Source: Dichetophora obliterata (lineage: Eukaryota > Arthropoda > Insecta > Diptera > Sciomyzidae). Taken from it: DNA of 64,000 nucleotides. The first letter of the stretch is position 1. Every line of letters starts with the position of its first letter. The position numbers were made by a program, and so were the translations under genes. Positions 33,989 to 45,289 of the stretch are shown here, piece after piece. The DNA is taken from NCBI GenBank assembly GCA_963920525.1, contig OY986436.1, positions 14,831,467 through 14,895,466 on the forward strand, read 5' to 3'. The notes below the pieces were generated by a model that worked only from the letters and a program-made list of their open reading frames with translations, made no database searches and was not told the origin of the DNA.

Positions 33989-34429
33989 GTAAGTCACGAA
34001 CTCCCCAACCACTGTTAGCTAGCGGCTAAGACGGGTCCCGACTCGATTTACTTCACCACAGCCAATTCATCTCCCCTGAACGTTACAGTCACGTTCACCT
34101 TATTTTTTTACACAATATTAACGAGCAATGAATGAAAAAGGGAAAAAATTGAGGAGTAAATGCGTAGCAAAATCGGAATAAATTCAAAAACTTCGTAGTA
34201 AATTAGATTATACACTGCTTAAGAATATCAAAAAGTCCCTAAAAAAAAAATTCCTAAAAATATAAAACCCCTAAAAAATCCCATTCCTCTTTATTTCCCC
34301 CTAAATTAAGGGGAAAACCCCTAAGTTGCGAACACTGGGTCGGTGACAACGTACTTCTGATACAACCAGCACACCCGGCTCCCCCACTAACAATATGATA
34401 AGAACTTTCAATATTAAACACAATTTTTG

Positions 34430-34435
34430 TTTATT
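34430..34435 (-). terminator. Candidate poly(A) signal of the second M13 gene
   Basis: On the minus strand this reads AATAAA, about 140 nt after the stop codon at 34576. This is a plausible 3' end for the gene. Confidence 0.45.
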
Positions 34436-34575
34436 TTCCTCAAGATTGTGAAGATTTGAGAGATTTCAAATTATACTTAAAACTATGAAGCACATTTTTT
34501 GACTTTTAACAAATTAACATAATTCGATTATTAAGTAGGTTTTTTGCTTCGGAGATGTATGATAGTATGGTAAAA

Positions 34576-36621
34576 CTACCATAAGCGACATTTTTCCTCC
34601 GGATGCATAACATCGCCTAGATCACAAGAGAACTCCTCGGCAAAGGGTTCAAAATGTAGCAGAGTTTGTTGCAGACGCACATTATCGCTGTCATGATCCA
34701 TAAAAGCGGCAGCCATGCTGCCACAAAAGAACTGTGCCACATTCAAAAAGAACAAGCGACGCGAAGTGAAATCAGCAAATGGCAGCTTAGTAAGAGGATC
34801 GCTTCCGGCACGTCCAAAATAAGCATCGTAAGCCAATCGTACACCTACAACATCAGCTATGCGCTCATCGATACTGTCTGTTTCCTCGCGTTGCAAGCAC
34901 TGGACGCTCTGCGAAAACTGTGCACTCTCAGACATATTCATGCCCAGACTCTGAATATTGCCGCGATAGTTGAAAGCAATGCCGGAAGCATCGAAGCCAT
35001 GCACCAGCTCGTGAGCGAGAAGAAAACCAAACAAGCTCATCTTGAGCAGATCATGCATGTTTCTGTGAAACATCGGTGGCTGAAAGATGCCAAAAGGAAC
35101 AATGATTACATTTTGACGCATCAAATAGTAGGGCGTTGAGCTGCGTGCAGTATCGCTGTCCGTTATGAAGATGTAGTTGGCGCCTTTGGTAGGGTGCTGC
35201 AGCTGCTGGTGTTCCTTCCGGAAGCGCAGTTCTAGCAGGGCCAAATGATTTTTGTAATAATTCTTGGGATCGAGCTGAAGACCTTGATAGTAGGAGGCTA
35301 TGTATTGCGCACCGGCCTTAGTTTGTCCGGTTGTATCATCGAGCTGCTCGGGCGGTAGGTTGCCGAAGTTTATTCGCATAGCTTGCAGTTTATGAGCCAG
35401 AAAATCAATTTCATCTGAAGAGAACTTCAATCGGTTGTCGTGGATCATTTTGAGAAACTGCTTGCGCAGCTGATCGAGTAGCATACGTGCTTGCTCTTCA
35501 TATTTAGCCGCCTCTGGACGATAGAAACGCTGCCTGTAGATATAATTTGCCGCCATGTCCATTTTGCTGCGGGCATCAACAATGCAATGAATTTTTTCAA
35601 AATCTGTTGTTCCATCCTCGGCCATATGCGATAAAAACATGATCATGATATAGTTGCACGTAACTTCCGGATCTGTTTGCTCCAGCAGTTTCACTAGCTG
35701 CAGAAAATACTCCCAGTTACGTATTTGCAAGCTGAAGTCATCCTCGATATCGTTGCGATCGAGCACATTTGCCAGATATTTTCGCCACGGCAACTGCGGT
35801 AAATCATCCTGCAGATCCTGCACAGTGACTTCCAGCAAGCCGTACTCATCCTCAATCTCGAGCAAGGCAAAAATTTCATCCTGCAACTTGCTGATTTGAC
35901 CGAACTTATGTTTAGCCTGTCTTGAGGACAAACCCAGGGCCTTGAAAATAGCCACCACCTCAGCACTTGAGGGCAGCTTGTTCTCTGCACTGGCTTTGTC
36001 AAGATCTATCGAGTAGGTATCGCCATTATTCACCTTAGGCAAGACCAAATGCTCAACAATAACACCTTTTAGACTAAAGCGACGCAATTTGGCCAAAGTC
36101 AGAAACCAGGAGAAACGCTCTTTGGGCCAAGTTTTATTGCCATGTAACAAGGCTGGCCAATTGAGACGTTCTGCCGGTCGCACCAGCTGCAGATAACGTT
36201 TCAACTGCAGGTTCTTCTCGCGTTTGCAGGATTTATAGTATGTCCAGAATTTTTGGAAGACCTCAGCATCAGCATCGGATATAGTTTGCTTCTTTTTACT
36301 CGTACTTATGCTGTGCAGTGTGTAGTTCTCCAGCAGTACAGCAAATTTTTTATTTATTTTATGATCAATTAGACCGGTTGTCTCCGCGTAACGTGTCGAA
36401 TTGTGGTAGCTGGTCCAGTTACCGCAGGCGTAAGCAAAGAAATCATCGCATGGATCTGCGGTCATATCCATGTAGTTGGTAATAGCTTCTACTTGCTTCT
36501 CATTGACATTGTGTGGTCGTTTTTCTTGTTGTTGTTGATATGTTGCTGCTGCTGTTATCTTGCTTGTGCACAGCAACAACAGCGTAATTATCGCCTTTGC
36601 TGCTGTTAAGTTCAACATCAT
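34576..36621 (-). CDS. Neprilysin-like (M13) zinc endopeptidase, secreted, intronless (paralogue)
   Basis: 681 codons from ATG at 36621 to TAG. The frame stays open for 40 further codons upstream, but without an ATG: that extension includes a seven-His run from a CAC repeat. I therefore start at the Met that heads a signal-like segment (residues 8-27, AKAIITLLLLCTSKITAAAT). Residues 56-69 (ADPCDDFFAYACGNW) are the M13 N-terminal signature. The zinc site is H537-E-L-V-H541 with E586 in E-R-I-A-D (586-590). H643 and R649 keep the conserved six-residue spacing, and the C-terminus is CRLW. The Asn-Ala-Tyr-Tyr motif is replaced by T-P-Y-Y (496-499), a change parallel to that in the gene at 22743. 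It is expected to hydrolyse extracellular peptides, with altered substrate binding. The next Met (residue 2) could equally be used. Confidence 0.95.
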   Translation of the reverse strand: MMLNLTAAKAIITLLLLCTSKITAAATYQQQQEKRPHNVNEKQVEAITNYMDMTADPCDDFFAYACGNWTSYHNSTRYAETTGLIDHKINKKFAVLLENYTLHSISTSKKKQTISDADAEVFQKFWTYYKSCKREKNLQLKRYLQLVRPAERLNWPALLHGNKTWPKERFSWFLTLAKLRRFSLKGVIVEHLVLPKVNNGDTYSIDLDKASAENKLPSSAEVVAIFKALGLSSRQAKHKFGQISKLQDEIFALLEIEDEYGLLEVTVQDLQDDLPQLPWRKYLANVLDRNDIEDDFSLQIRNWEYFLQLVKLLEQTDPEVTCNYIMIMFLSHMAEDGTTDFEKIHCIVDARSKMDMAANYIYRQRFYRPEAAKYEEQARMLLDQLRKQFLKMIHDNRLKFSSDEIDFLAHKLQAMRINFGNLPPEQLDDTTGQTKAGAQYIASYYQGLQLDPKNYYKNHLALLELRFRKEHQQLQHPTKGANYIFITDSDTARSSTPYYLMRQNVIIVPFGIFQPPMFHRNMHDLLKMSLFGFLLAHELVHGFDASGIAFNYRGNIQSLGMNMSESAQFSQSVQCLQREETDSIDERIADVVGVRLAYDAYFGRAGSDPLTKLPFADFTSRRLFFLNVAQFFCGSMAAAFMDHDSDNVRLQQTLLHFEPFAEEFSCDLGDVMHPEEKCRLW

Positions 36622-36823
36622 GATTGTGCTCTGGTCAAGTGGGTGACAGTAGTGGTGGTGGTGGTGATGGTGAAACAGTGCGCGTAAGAGACTCAACTCT
36701 TGCAAATTTCTTGTTCTCGTTACACTTTGCTGTAGCTTCAAACAGCGACTAAATCAACTGTCGGTATTTTAAGTTTATTAAGTAGTGATATGATCTGTTT
36801 TGGGTTGTATTTTGTTTGTATTA

Positions 36824-36831
36824 TTTTATAC
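36824..36831 (-). promoter_or_regulatory. Candidate TATA box for the second M13 gene
   Basis: The minus strand reads TATAAAAT about 200 bp upstream of the ATG at 36621. Weak, context-based call. Confidence 0.25.
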
Positions 36832-37070
36832 TTATTTGTTTCTTATATATTTGCGTATTGTTTTTTTATGTCCCGATTTAATGATATGTTTTGTATACAC
36901 TGCGAAAATAATTGCAAAACAGCGATTATTTAAATATAAATTGCTTTAAAAAAGATTTAAGCTCAGTTCTGATTCAAGCTGCTTGATATAACTCGCTTGA
37001 TACAGTTTTTTAATGCAGAAACAAGAATTTTTTTCATATGTATATTAGAGAGCCTTTGCGGTACATACAT

Positions 37071-40000
37071 TTTGCAAAAGTATTTTGGATACTCCCTGCC
37101 AGGGCAGATTCTTAAACTGACAGCAATATGAAATTGAAAAAACTGAATGGTCTACTCGTAAAAATGTGATTTTGGAGGATATTTTTTTCAGAAGTTTTAA
37201 ATAGAATTTTTTAATACATTAAAACTACTTACAAATTGACGTCATTATATTATTAGCATGTAAAATTAGACGCTTAACTCATTTTCTATATTAGATTTTT
37301 GAATAATATGAAATTAAAGCCAACAGCACTCCCCAAACCAAAAATTTTGCACTTTTTATCATCATTTTTCAAATTCATTCGTTCCCCACGTGCAAACGAA
37401 TACAAGTTTTTTAAGTGAAGTGCTCTAAGATAATTGGTTATTTAATTTAGTTAATAGAAAAAGTTGAAATCGGATCATATTTGCACAAGAAATAATTTTT
37501 TCTTAAGGGTCTAGTCTAGTGTTCGAGTTTAAAAAATAGATTCTGTAATGTTTTTCAAAAGTACAATATATTGAGAGTACACAGTAAAATTTCAGACAAA
37601 AATTCAAAATATGAACGAAGGTATAGCACATAGTCTAGAGCAGCGATGCCCATGAAAATTATTTAAAGAGTGCTAAAACAACAACAAAACAAGACAACAT
37701 CAAAAAATTTTAAAATCTGGATGCAATGACGAATTACCAATAACACGTGTGCTGGCAGAGTCCGCAACAGCGAACTTATGTATATGTACACTGTAAAAAT
37801 AATGAATCAAATAATTTCAAATGTTTCAGTTTTTTACTAGTCAGATAACATTCTGATTTACCCAGCTTTAGATATCCTTTTTTTATTTTTTGTATTATAG
37901 TTTTTAATTTTTTTGTTTTTATTTTTTTTACTTTCTTTTTTATGTTTTTTTTTTTTGTGAATATTTTATTATTATACATTATTATGCGTTTAACTTCATT
38001 TCTTATATATTTTATTATCTTACTGTTTTATTGTAAACTTAACAGTTATATTATTAAGATTAAAATCTTGTTAATTTTTTATTATCTATGAAATAATAGT
38101 AAAACTCCCAGTTTTCCGCAAATTCTTTTCTTGCCATTTTTCAAGGGTGTAATAACCACTTCAAAAATACTTTATTCTGATGCAATATAAAAAATAACCC
38201 ACCTGCAAATATTCAATAACTTTTTCTCAATGTGTATTCTGACAACGAAAAATATAAAGAATACGACGCATGCTGTAATGCCAAAAACAGTGCAAAACAG
38301 CGGCGATTTATGGTGCCAAAGAACAAAATCAACAACATGCTAACGCAAAACAGCTATCGATGGTTCGTAAGAACAAATACAATAACATTAACCCTTTCAT
38401 GCCCGATGTTGCCTACAGGCAACATTGTACTTATAGACTTCTAAGTCCCGATATTTTCATGTTTTTGACCCGTGGTTTTTTGCTTCATGTAGCCTTATGT
38501 TTTGTGCAAGCTTAAACCTATTTGTACTATTGAATGCTTTGCACGTGTCCATTCAGTAGCCGGTCTCCGTATAATAAAATGGTCCAAATCAAAATCATGA
38601 TCGTTTCGCAAAAAAAGTGTTTATACAAAAAGTGCTTGAAAACATTTAAATAATTGTTTAAATGCAAAACCAAGTGCACAATGTAAATAAATAAATAAAT
38701 AAATTGTTTTTTGACTTAACTTTCAGAAACTTCAAAACAAAAGCAAGAGTCATTTTCACTTTTCGATATTGTTTTTTTAATTACATAAATATATTTCTTT
38801 TGGGAAAATGAGTCCTTTTTACAAAATTCAAAGTTTTATTTATGCGAGTTATTTTGATTTTTCGATATTGTTTTTAAATTATACAAATAGGCACTATGAA
38901 AAATCGCACAAGAAGATAAAAAATCACCTAAATGACATATGACCCAAAAAATTATATGAATAATCACCAAAAGAAACATGAAAAATTACACAATTTTTAA
39001 TTACAAGGGCAAATTATTTTATCATTTTATGTAACATTATATGTAAGTAAAAAGTAACAAGTATAAAAATGCATAATCGCCATAAAAAAGAAAAATTAAA
39101 AATCGCCAAAAAAAATGAAAAGTCACCCAATTATTTGAGTGATTTAGCATGTGAAAAATGCCCCACTTTTGTATGAAGAAATTTTGGGAGATTTTTTTTT
39201 TTTTTTGCTTTTTTTCATTGGATAATTTTTCATAGCCCCACATATATATATTTCTTTTGGGAAAATAAGTCCTTTTTAAAGAATTCAAAATTTTATTTGC
39301 GCGTTATTTCATTTGTGAGACATTGTGAGACGCGGTGGCAATTTTCAAATAGTAGCGAATGGGGAGATGTGAAGCACGCCAAATATGACAGATGTCATCC
39401 TGAAATCGTATTTTATACTTGCAATACGCATTATTTGAAAAAAATTGAAATGTTTAGTGCAATTCCATGGACTTTTTTCAATATCTTTTGTTATTTTTCT
39501 ATGTTTTCCTTTACGAAAAATAGAGTTTTCGACTTGAGGAGTTGACAAATACGAAAAATATAATAAAACAATGAAATTTACTATGAAACTTTGAAAACTA
39601 AGCGAAAACTATGGAAAAAAAACTATAGAAACTATATGAAAACTATGAGAAAATTTCAAAATTTTAATTTTTTTTTCCATTTTCTTAACTCTAATACATA
39701 TAAATCATAATAATTTATCATTTTCTCCGATCACAATAAAGAATATTTACCAAAAAATTAAATTTTCTGCTATTTTTAGTCGTGCTTCACAACCCTCTAC
39801 TATTTATGAAAGCTCCAAAAACCAGTTTTTTGAGCCGACAGGCATAAACTGTCAATGTTTTTGGATTGTATGCAAATCCTTCAACCAGGAAGTGTATTTT
39901 AAGATGCTTTAGAGATTCGATTCGAAAAAATGCGAAAAAAAGTATTTTTGTGGTAGTTTTGACCCCCAAACAAAGCGTGCCTTAAAACTCCCCTACTAAA

Positions 40001-40255
40001 TTTATTAATCGAGGGCTTCTGCTTACTTCAGTTTCATATAAATCAAAAATTTAATTTCAAAAATGGTTATGACAATATACTGGCGTCAATTTTAAAGTAG
40101 TTTTAATGTATTGAAAAATTCGAATTGAAATTTCTGAAATTTTGAGAATACTCTACAAAGTAACATTTTTTCGAGTAGACCATTTAGTTTTTGCAATTTC
40201 TTAGTTTTTTTCCCCCTCTGCATTGGTAGGAAGGATCCAAATTACTTTTGTAAAA
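37071..40255. repeat. Widely spaced inverted repeat (possible 3.2-kb element)
   Basis: The arm at about 37,071-37,250 and the arm at about 40,030-40,255 are imperfect complements. Anchors are AAAACTGAATGGTCTACTCG (about 37,138) against the reverse of CGAGTAGACCATTTAGTTTT (about 40,174), and AATACATTAAAACTACTT against its reverse at about 40,096. The interior is AT-rich and non-coding, and contains a TTAACCCTTTCATGCCCGAT stretch at 38,390 that resembles a solo piggyBac-type end. Confidence 0.55.
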
Positions 40256-40389
40256 AAGGTCAACTAATTGTATTTATCGCGAGCTTATATTCAATATGAC
40301 CTATCTACATTTTCCACGAAAATTTTTATTGTGAAGAAATCGTTGACTCATCTGTCACCATTTCAGCCCTTAGAAGGGACTTTGACTTA

Positions 40390-40668
40390 GATTCTTTTGA
40401 CCTAGTGTTATTAAATGTTTGATCACAAATGACCGAGATCTAGACCTACGTGTTGTATGCCGACTCCGAACGGCTTAAGTTCTCAAGAAGCTCTACATGG
40501 CAATTTTTACTCTCTGAGGTTTGCCATTGTCTGCAGAGAGGTGACGACCGAACAGAAAAATTAATTCAATTGCAAAAACTTTCTGTCTGAGCTGGAATTG
40601 AACCCGGGCTACCGCGGTTCTTTAGCTTTGGGGACACGCACTCTACCCACTAGGCTACGGCCGCCACT
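40390..40668 (-). mobile_element. SINE family II (tRNA-derived)
   Basis: On the minus strand the head has a perfect A box TAGCCTAGTGG and B box GGGTTCAATTCC. A body follows with CTTAAGCCGTTCGGAGTCGG, then TAGGTCTAGATC. It is unrelated to family I in its body. The 3' end is not sharply defined. It is not a functional tRNA, since its stems are poorly paired and it continues into a SINE body. Confidence 0.7.
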
Positions 40669-40826
40669 GTCACCTATGAGATGCATTTCAACAAAAAAAA
40701 ATCAGTGTAGCAGAGTTTTCACCCTTAAATGGTTAACTTATCTACAAGACAGTTTTTTTTTGTTTAGTATAAACACAATTTTTTGGATATATTCAAAAAA
40801 ATTGTAAAAAATTTATATTAGACTAC

Positions 40827-41141
40827 AATGGCATGGCAAAATAGTGAAGGAAATGCATTGAAAAGCATAGGAATAGATGCTTTATGCATCATCAGAGGAA
40901 AAAGATATTGGACAAACAACAGGTTTTTTTATAATCGAATGAATCTATCTTAGAATATTAATGAGTTTTAATGCAGATTCGGACGATAACTCGACAATGG
41001 GCCTTATCTGCAGAAGGAAGAGAAATTATGGCTCTTAGTGTAATAAAAGGAGAAAAAACGCAACGAAGCGCAAAAAATTTGGAACCATTTTCAAGAAGTG
41101 AAATCTGTAATTCCATCATATCACTATTTTTATGATAATAT
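40827..41141 (+). pseudogene. Coding-like remnant, unknown protein
   Basis: A 31-codon frame from ATG at 40,829 (MAWQNSEGNALKS...) reaches a possible splice donor at 40,922. A 54-nt candidate intron ending in TTTTAATGCAG follows. A second frame of about 50 codons then opens (IRTITRQWALSAEGREIMAL...) and closes at TGA near 41,133. The two frames do not join in phase, so this is either a degraded gene or a chance match. Less AT-rich than its flanks. Not recognised. Confidence 0.2.
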
Positions 41142-41940
41142 CAAAAAAATGTAAGCGATTAAATTAATAGACCAATATCATTCTTCACTGTTATTTTGAT
41201 ATCGTTCTCTTGTTATTGTTACGAACAAACTGTTTTTAAAATTTGAATAAAATTGTCAATGATCTCACAGAGATCCTAATTTTCCTATTGAATAAAAAGA
41301 CCTATCTACTGATATTTTTTTTTTTTTTGATTCGCCCGGAGGTATGAAATCTTCCAAAGATACGTATACCCGTCCTATACGCATGCACGATTTACATTCT
41401 AAAATCAGCCCGAATGCACCTACCGGACAGACAGAATGCACATAAGTACTAAAACATACCTCCTATTGGCAATTAGGATTTTCCACTAAGCACATTAATT
41501 GGCTTCTCACATTAATTGGAATTTAAAAATTGAATATATATAAAACGCGTATTTAAGTATACTTGATTCTACCTACGTGGAAATGAGATAAATCTCATAT
41601 CCGCCAAATCAAAATCCCAATTAGTTGGATATGCATTTGGGCCAACGCAGGCATAAACTTGTATGGAAAAGAGATATACTCTGGCACACCAATCCAGGTG
41701 ATAGTGTGAGTTCAGTCTAATTTCAAATCAGGAAACCACGTGAGCACGTAAATACCAATTCGATTAAAAATTAAATTATTGAATAATTAAAAAGTAAGTT
41801 TTAAAAACGATTCATATTTGATGGTGCTTACTTTATAAAACATACTATCGAGACAAAAAAGAGAAACAGAACCATCTCAATTACCAATATTATATTGTTA
41901 TAAAACTGCATTAGGTATAATAGGATGAAGTTAAATTGAT

Positions 41941-44790
41941 TTAATTATTTAAATGTAATATAATTTTCCGTTTTAAGACGTCTACCGAATCAGAAAAATT
42001 AATCATGTTGAGGTTATCATTGAAATCACTGCACATTCATCGTAAAGGTTCATGAAGAGCGTAATTAGAACTGCACTGACTCAACTTGAAAAACAGAATA
42101 TGTCTAGTTCCTCTTCTTGGGATGTTAAAATTTAGAGCTGAGATGAGATATTCCGAATTAATCTCGCCACGAAGTAATTTATACAGAAACATGACATTAA
42201 GCAACATTCTTCTGCTTCTTAGGGAAGGTAGTAAAATAATTTGAAGGCGTATTTCATACGATGGAAGCATAATATTGGGGTTCCAACGACTATGACGTAA
42301 AGCAAAAAGTAAAAACTGTTTTTGAACGGATTCTATGGCGTCGATGTAGACATTATATTGTGGGTTCCATACAACTGATGCATATTCAAGAATTGGCCTT
42401 ACGAGAGAGGTATATAATAATTTAGTAGTAAAGGGATCACTGAATTCTTTAGCCCATCTTTTAATGAAACCAAGGACTCCTCTTGCCTTATTTATCACCA
42501 TATTAACGTGGAGATTGAAGCGAAGTTTTGAATCCATAATAACACCAAGATCGAGAAAACTGGAAACTATTTCAAAGTAAGTGTTATTTATAGTGTAATT
42601 TATGTTACTAGCAGATCTTCGCGAGAATGTCATTTGCTTACATTTTTTTAAGTTGAGATTTAATATATTTAAGCTACACCAGTCCACAAGTCTATTTAGA
42701 TCAGATTGTAAAAGATGTCGTTCTTCGGGTGATTTGTAACAAAGAAAAAGTTTCACGTCGTCAGCGTACATTAAGACGTTACAGTGTTTTATTACCGAAG
42801 GAAGATCATTAATAAATAGTAAAAACAAAACCGGTCCAAGATGACTGCCCTGAGGAACGCCAGAAGTGACCGAAATACTTTTTGAAAGAGAATTCTTATA
42901 TAAAACCTTTTGAGTACGTCTAGATAAATACGAATTTATCCAATTTAATAATGTGACAGGAAACCCAATAAGGTGGAGTTTTTTCAAAAGAAGATTATGA
43001 TTAACACTGTCGAAAGCTTTGCTAAAGTCCGTATAAATAACATCAGTCTGCAGTCCCAAAGTAAAACCATTTATAACACGCGTAGTAAACTCTAAGAGGT
43101 TTGTTGTAGTGGACTTACCCTTCAGAAAACCATGTTGAAAGACAGAAATGGTGGAAGACACGGAGTCGGTTAATTGATCAGTTATGATTTTCTCAAATAA
43201 CTTAGGGATTGCACTTAATTTTGCAATTCCTCGATAGTTAGAAACATCTATCTTGGAGCCAGATTTATGAAGGGGTATAATATAAGAATCCATCCATATA
43301 ATAGGAAAATAACCACTATGCAAGGAAATATCAAAAATGTTTGCTAGAGGAGTACACAGGTTTGTAGCACATTGCTTAAAAATACAGCTTGGAATTTCAT
43401 CAGGGCCGGTCGTAAAAGAAGATTTTACTTGTCGAAGATAACACATGACAATATTTGGGTCTATTACAGGAGTTTAAAAAGAGTTAACTGGCGGGAGAAA
43501 AGGATACACAGTGCTAGTATTAAATGGTATATCGGAGAAAGTTGATTTAAAGAAGTTTGCAAACATGTTAGAAATCACATTGTCACAAGATGATTCTTCC
43601 TGATTGAATTTCATAAGGGGTGGAAAACTGGAGGCTTTACGTTTTGAGTTAACAAAACTATAGAAAAGTTTTGGATCATCTTTAAATTGAGATTTTATGT
43701 TAATTATATACGCAGAATAGCATTGTTTATTTACTAGTTGATATCGATAACGACAAGAAGAATAGGAAGCAAAGTTTAAACTAGAACCAGATATTTTATA
43801 TTTTTTAAATAAACGATTTTTTAAATTTTTAAGTGCCTTTAGATCATTTGTTAGCCAAGGTGGATTTAAAGGATTGGAGAAACACCTTTTTTCTGGGACG
43901 CACAATAAAAAACACCTTTGCAGAGTATCATTGAAAAACTGTACAGAAGATTCGACGTCATAATATGAATATGATGTTTCGCTAGTTAAAATTGGAGACC
44001 AATCAGTCTGCGAAAGTAAGGAATTAAGTTTTACATAGTCCGTTTTCTTAAAATTATAAACTTTTTTATTTCGCGCATCAGAAGTTACTGTATCTTCTTT
44101 TTCGTGGGGGAGTAAAACTGTTATTTCAAGAGTTGGATGATGTACATCTTCTGGAAGAGATACGGGATTCGAACAATGGAGATTAACAGTAGTGCATCTA
44201 TCTACAAATACAAGGTCTAGGGTTCTGTGGTTTATATTTAAAATATCATTGACTTGTTGAAAACACAGATCAGACAGCTTATCTAAGAAGTCATTTATCC
44301 AATCACTATTGGAAACAGGAGTAAGAAATGAAGAATCGTCAGACGATCTCCAAGTCACAAAAGGTAGGTTAAAATCACCCAGCACAAGAAGAATGTCTTT
44401 ATTTTTTAACAAATTATGAACTTTTTCGATGACGTGTAAGTGTTTTAAATACATTGTTAAGTCACATTTAGGAGGAATGTAAGAGCAGGTAACATAAATA
44501 ATTCTATTATTTAATTTAACTGCAACACAAATGAACTCAATGTCACTGGTGTCAAGAATTGTCAATTCTTCAGATACAAGTGAGTTTTGAACAGCTATCA
44601 AAACACCACCACCGATCTTATCATGACGATCTTTACGAAAATTTTGATATTTATTGCACATTATTTCAGAATTTAAGATTTTAGAGCGAAGCCAAGTCTC
44701 TGTAAAAATTACAATGTTATATTCAAAATCAAAACTGTTTATGAAAATATCGGAAAGTTTGGAGTTAAGACCCCTGATATTTTGATACAC
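41941..44790 (-). pseudogene. LINE ORF2: endonuclease plus reverse transcriptase, two in-frame stops
   Basis: One frame runs about 950 codons. The N-terminal part is an APE-type endonuclease: YQNIRGLNSK, TETWL, GGGVLIAV, LGDFNLP and a C-terminal HHPTLEI. The reverse transcriptase follows with GPDEIPS, the fingers motif YRGIAKLSAIPKLFEK, DFSKAFDSVNH, SGVPQGSHLGP and the active site YADD, then the thumb region RPILEYASVVW. A TAA at 43,474-43,476 separates the endonuclease and RT parts with no frame change. A TGA at 42,037-42,039 cuts the last 31 codons, which run to TAA at 41,941. No ATG is seen at the expected ORF2 start; an ATA in TTAATAAAC may be a mutated ATG. Typical of the Jockey/CR1 group. 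Confidence 0.9.
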
Positions 44791-44816
44791 AAGCTCTAAT
44801 TTAGACTTGCGGTTTA

Positions 44817-45269
44817 TTAATCGTTTTTTGGATGAGATTCAGGGCTATTTCGGGGACGCGGCAAATGTCCAACATTTACCGGTCTTGGATTGCTTTTAAA
44901 TTCAAATTCGCGTACAATTGTGTTAGGCGGCCAAAAGTTTACATCAACTATAGAATTAAATAAATTTTCAGGAACTGTTAATCTAAAAGAAGTAATCGAT
45001 CTTACATTTGAATATTTGAATTTATGAACCGAAAGATGCAAGGAACAATTCAACTGTGATTTAATGAAAAAATCTATATCAACCTCTGTTATATCCGCAG
45101 CTAAGCGAGAAACAAAGATTGATTTAGTTGGTGGAATTGCAATGATTGGCTTAGGTGGAACATAAACCTGAGAAGTAAGAGGAACAACCTGGGAATCGAC
45201 CAAAGTTGGTAAAGGGGAAACAGTTTGGGCATAAGACATGACTGGCAATGAAGGTGGAGGTGCCAGCAT
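44817..45269 (-). CDS. LINE ORF1 C-terminal part (truncated)
   Basis: 150 codons. The protein has a proline-rich start, then an RRM-like segment (SIFVSRLAADITEVDIDFF) and a conserved tail around FWPPNTIVREFEF, known from ORF1 proteins of insect Jockey/CR1-type LINEs. ORF1 proteins bind the element RNA. The 5' end of the element lies about 20 nt upstream of the first Met, so the N-terminal part, which usually includes zinc-knuckle or PHD modules, is missing. ORF1 ends about 26 nt before ORF2. Confidence 0.7.
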   Translation of the reverse strand: MLAPPPSLPVMSYAQTVSPLPTLVDSQVVPLTSQVYVPPKPIIAIPPTKSIFVSRLAADITEVDIDFFIKSQLNCSLHLSVHKFKYSNVRSITSFRLTVPENLFNSIVDVNFWPPNTIVREFEFKSNPRPVNVGHLPRPRNSPESHPKND

Positions 45270-45289
45270 TTGAACAAAGAAAAAATATT

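Larger units (their letters stand above)
41315..45289 (-). mobile_element. Non-LTR retrotransposon (Jockey/CR1-like LINE), 5'-truncated
   Basis: About 4 kb on the minus strand. It contains the end of ORF1, an endonuclease plus reverse transcriptase ORF2, a 3' UTR of about 600 nt and a poly(A) tail (T run at 41,315-41,328). The flanks show a long imperfect target duplication: TGAATAAAAAGACCTATCT at 41,289 against TGAAATAAAAACAGCCTATC at 45,290. The 5' boundary falls inside ORF1, so the copy is truncated, as is usual for LINEs. ORF2 carries two stop codons, so this copy is dead but looks fairly young. Confidence 0.9.

Noticed and set aside
34666..36002. Overlapping frames opposite the second peptidase gene
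   Set aside because: Shadow frames of a strongly supported gene on the other strand.
36622..36741. N-terminal extension of the second peptidase with a His run
   Set aside because: It lacks an ATG, and the downstream Met heads a clear signal-like segment.
40827..41141. Functional two-exon gene with a 54-nt intron
   Set aside because: The two frames do not join in phase across the candidate intron, and the donor site is weak. Kept only as a low-confidence remnant.
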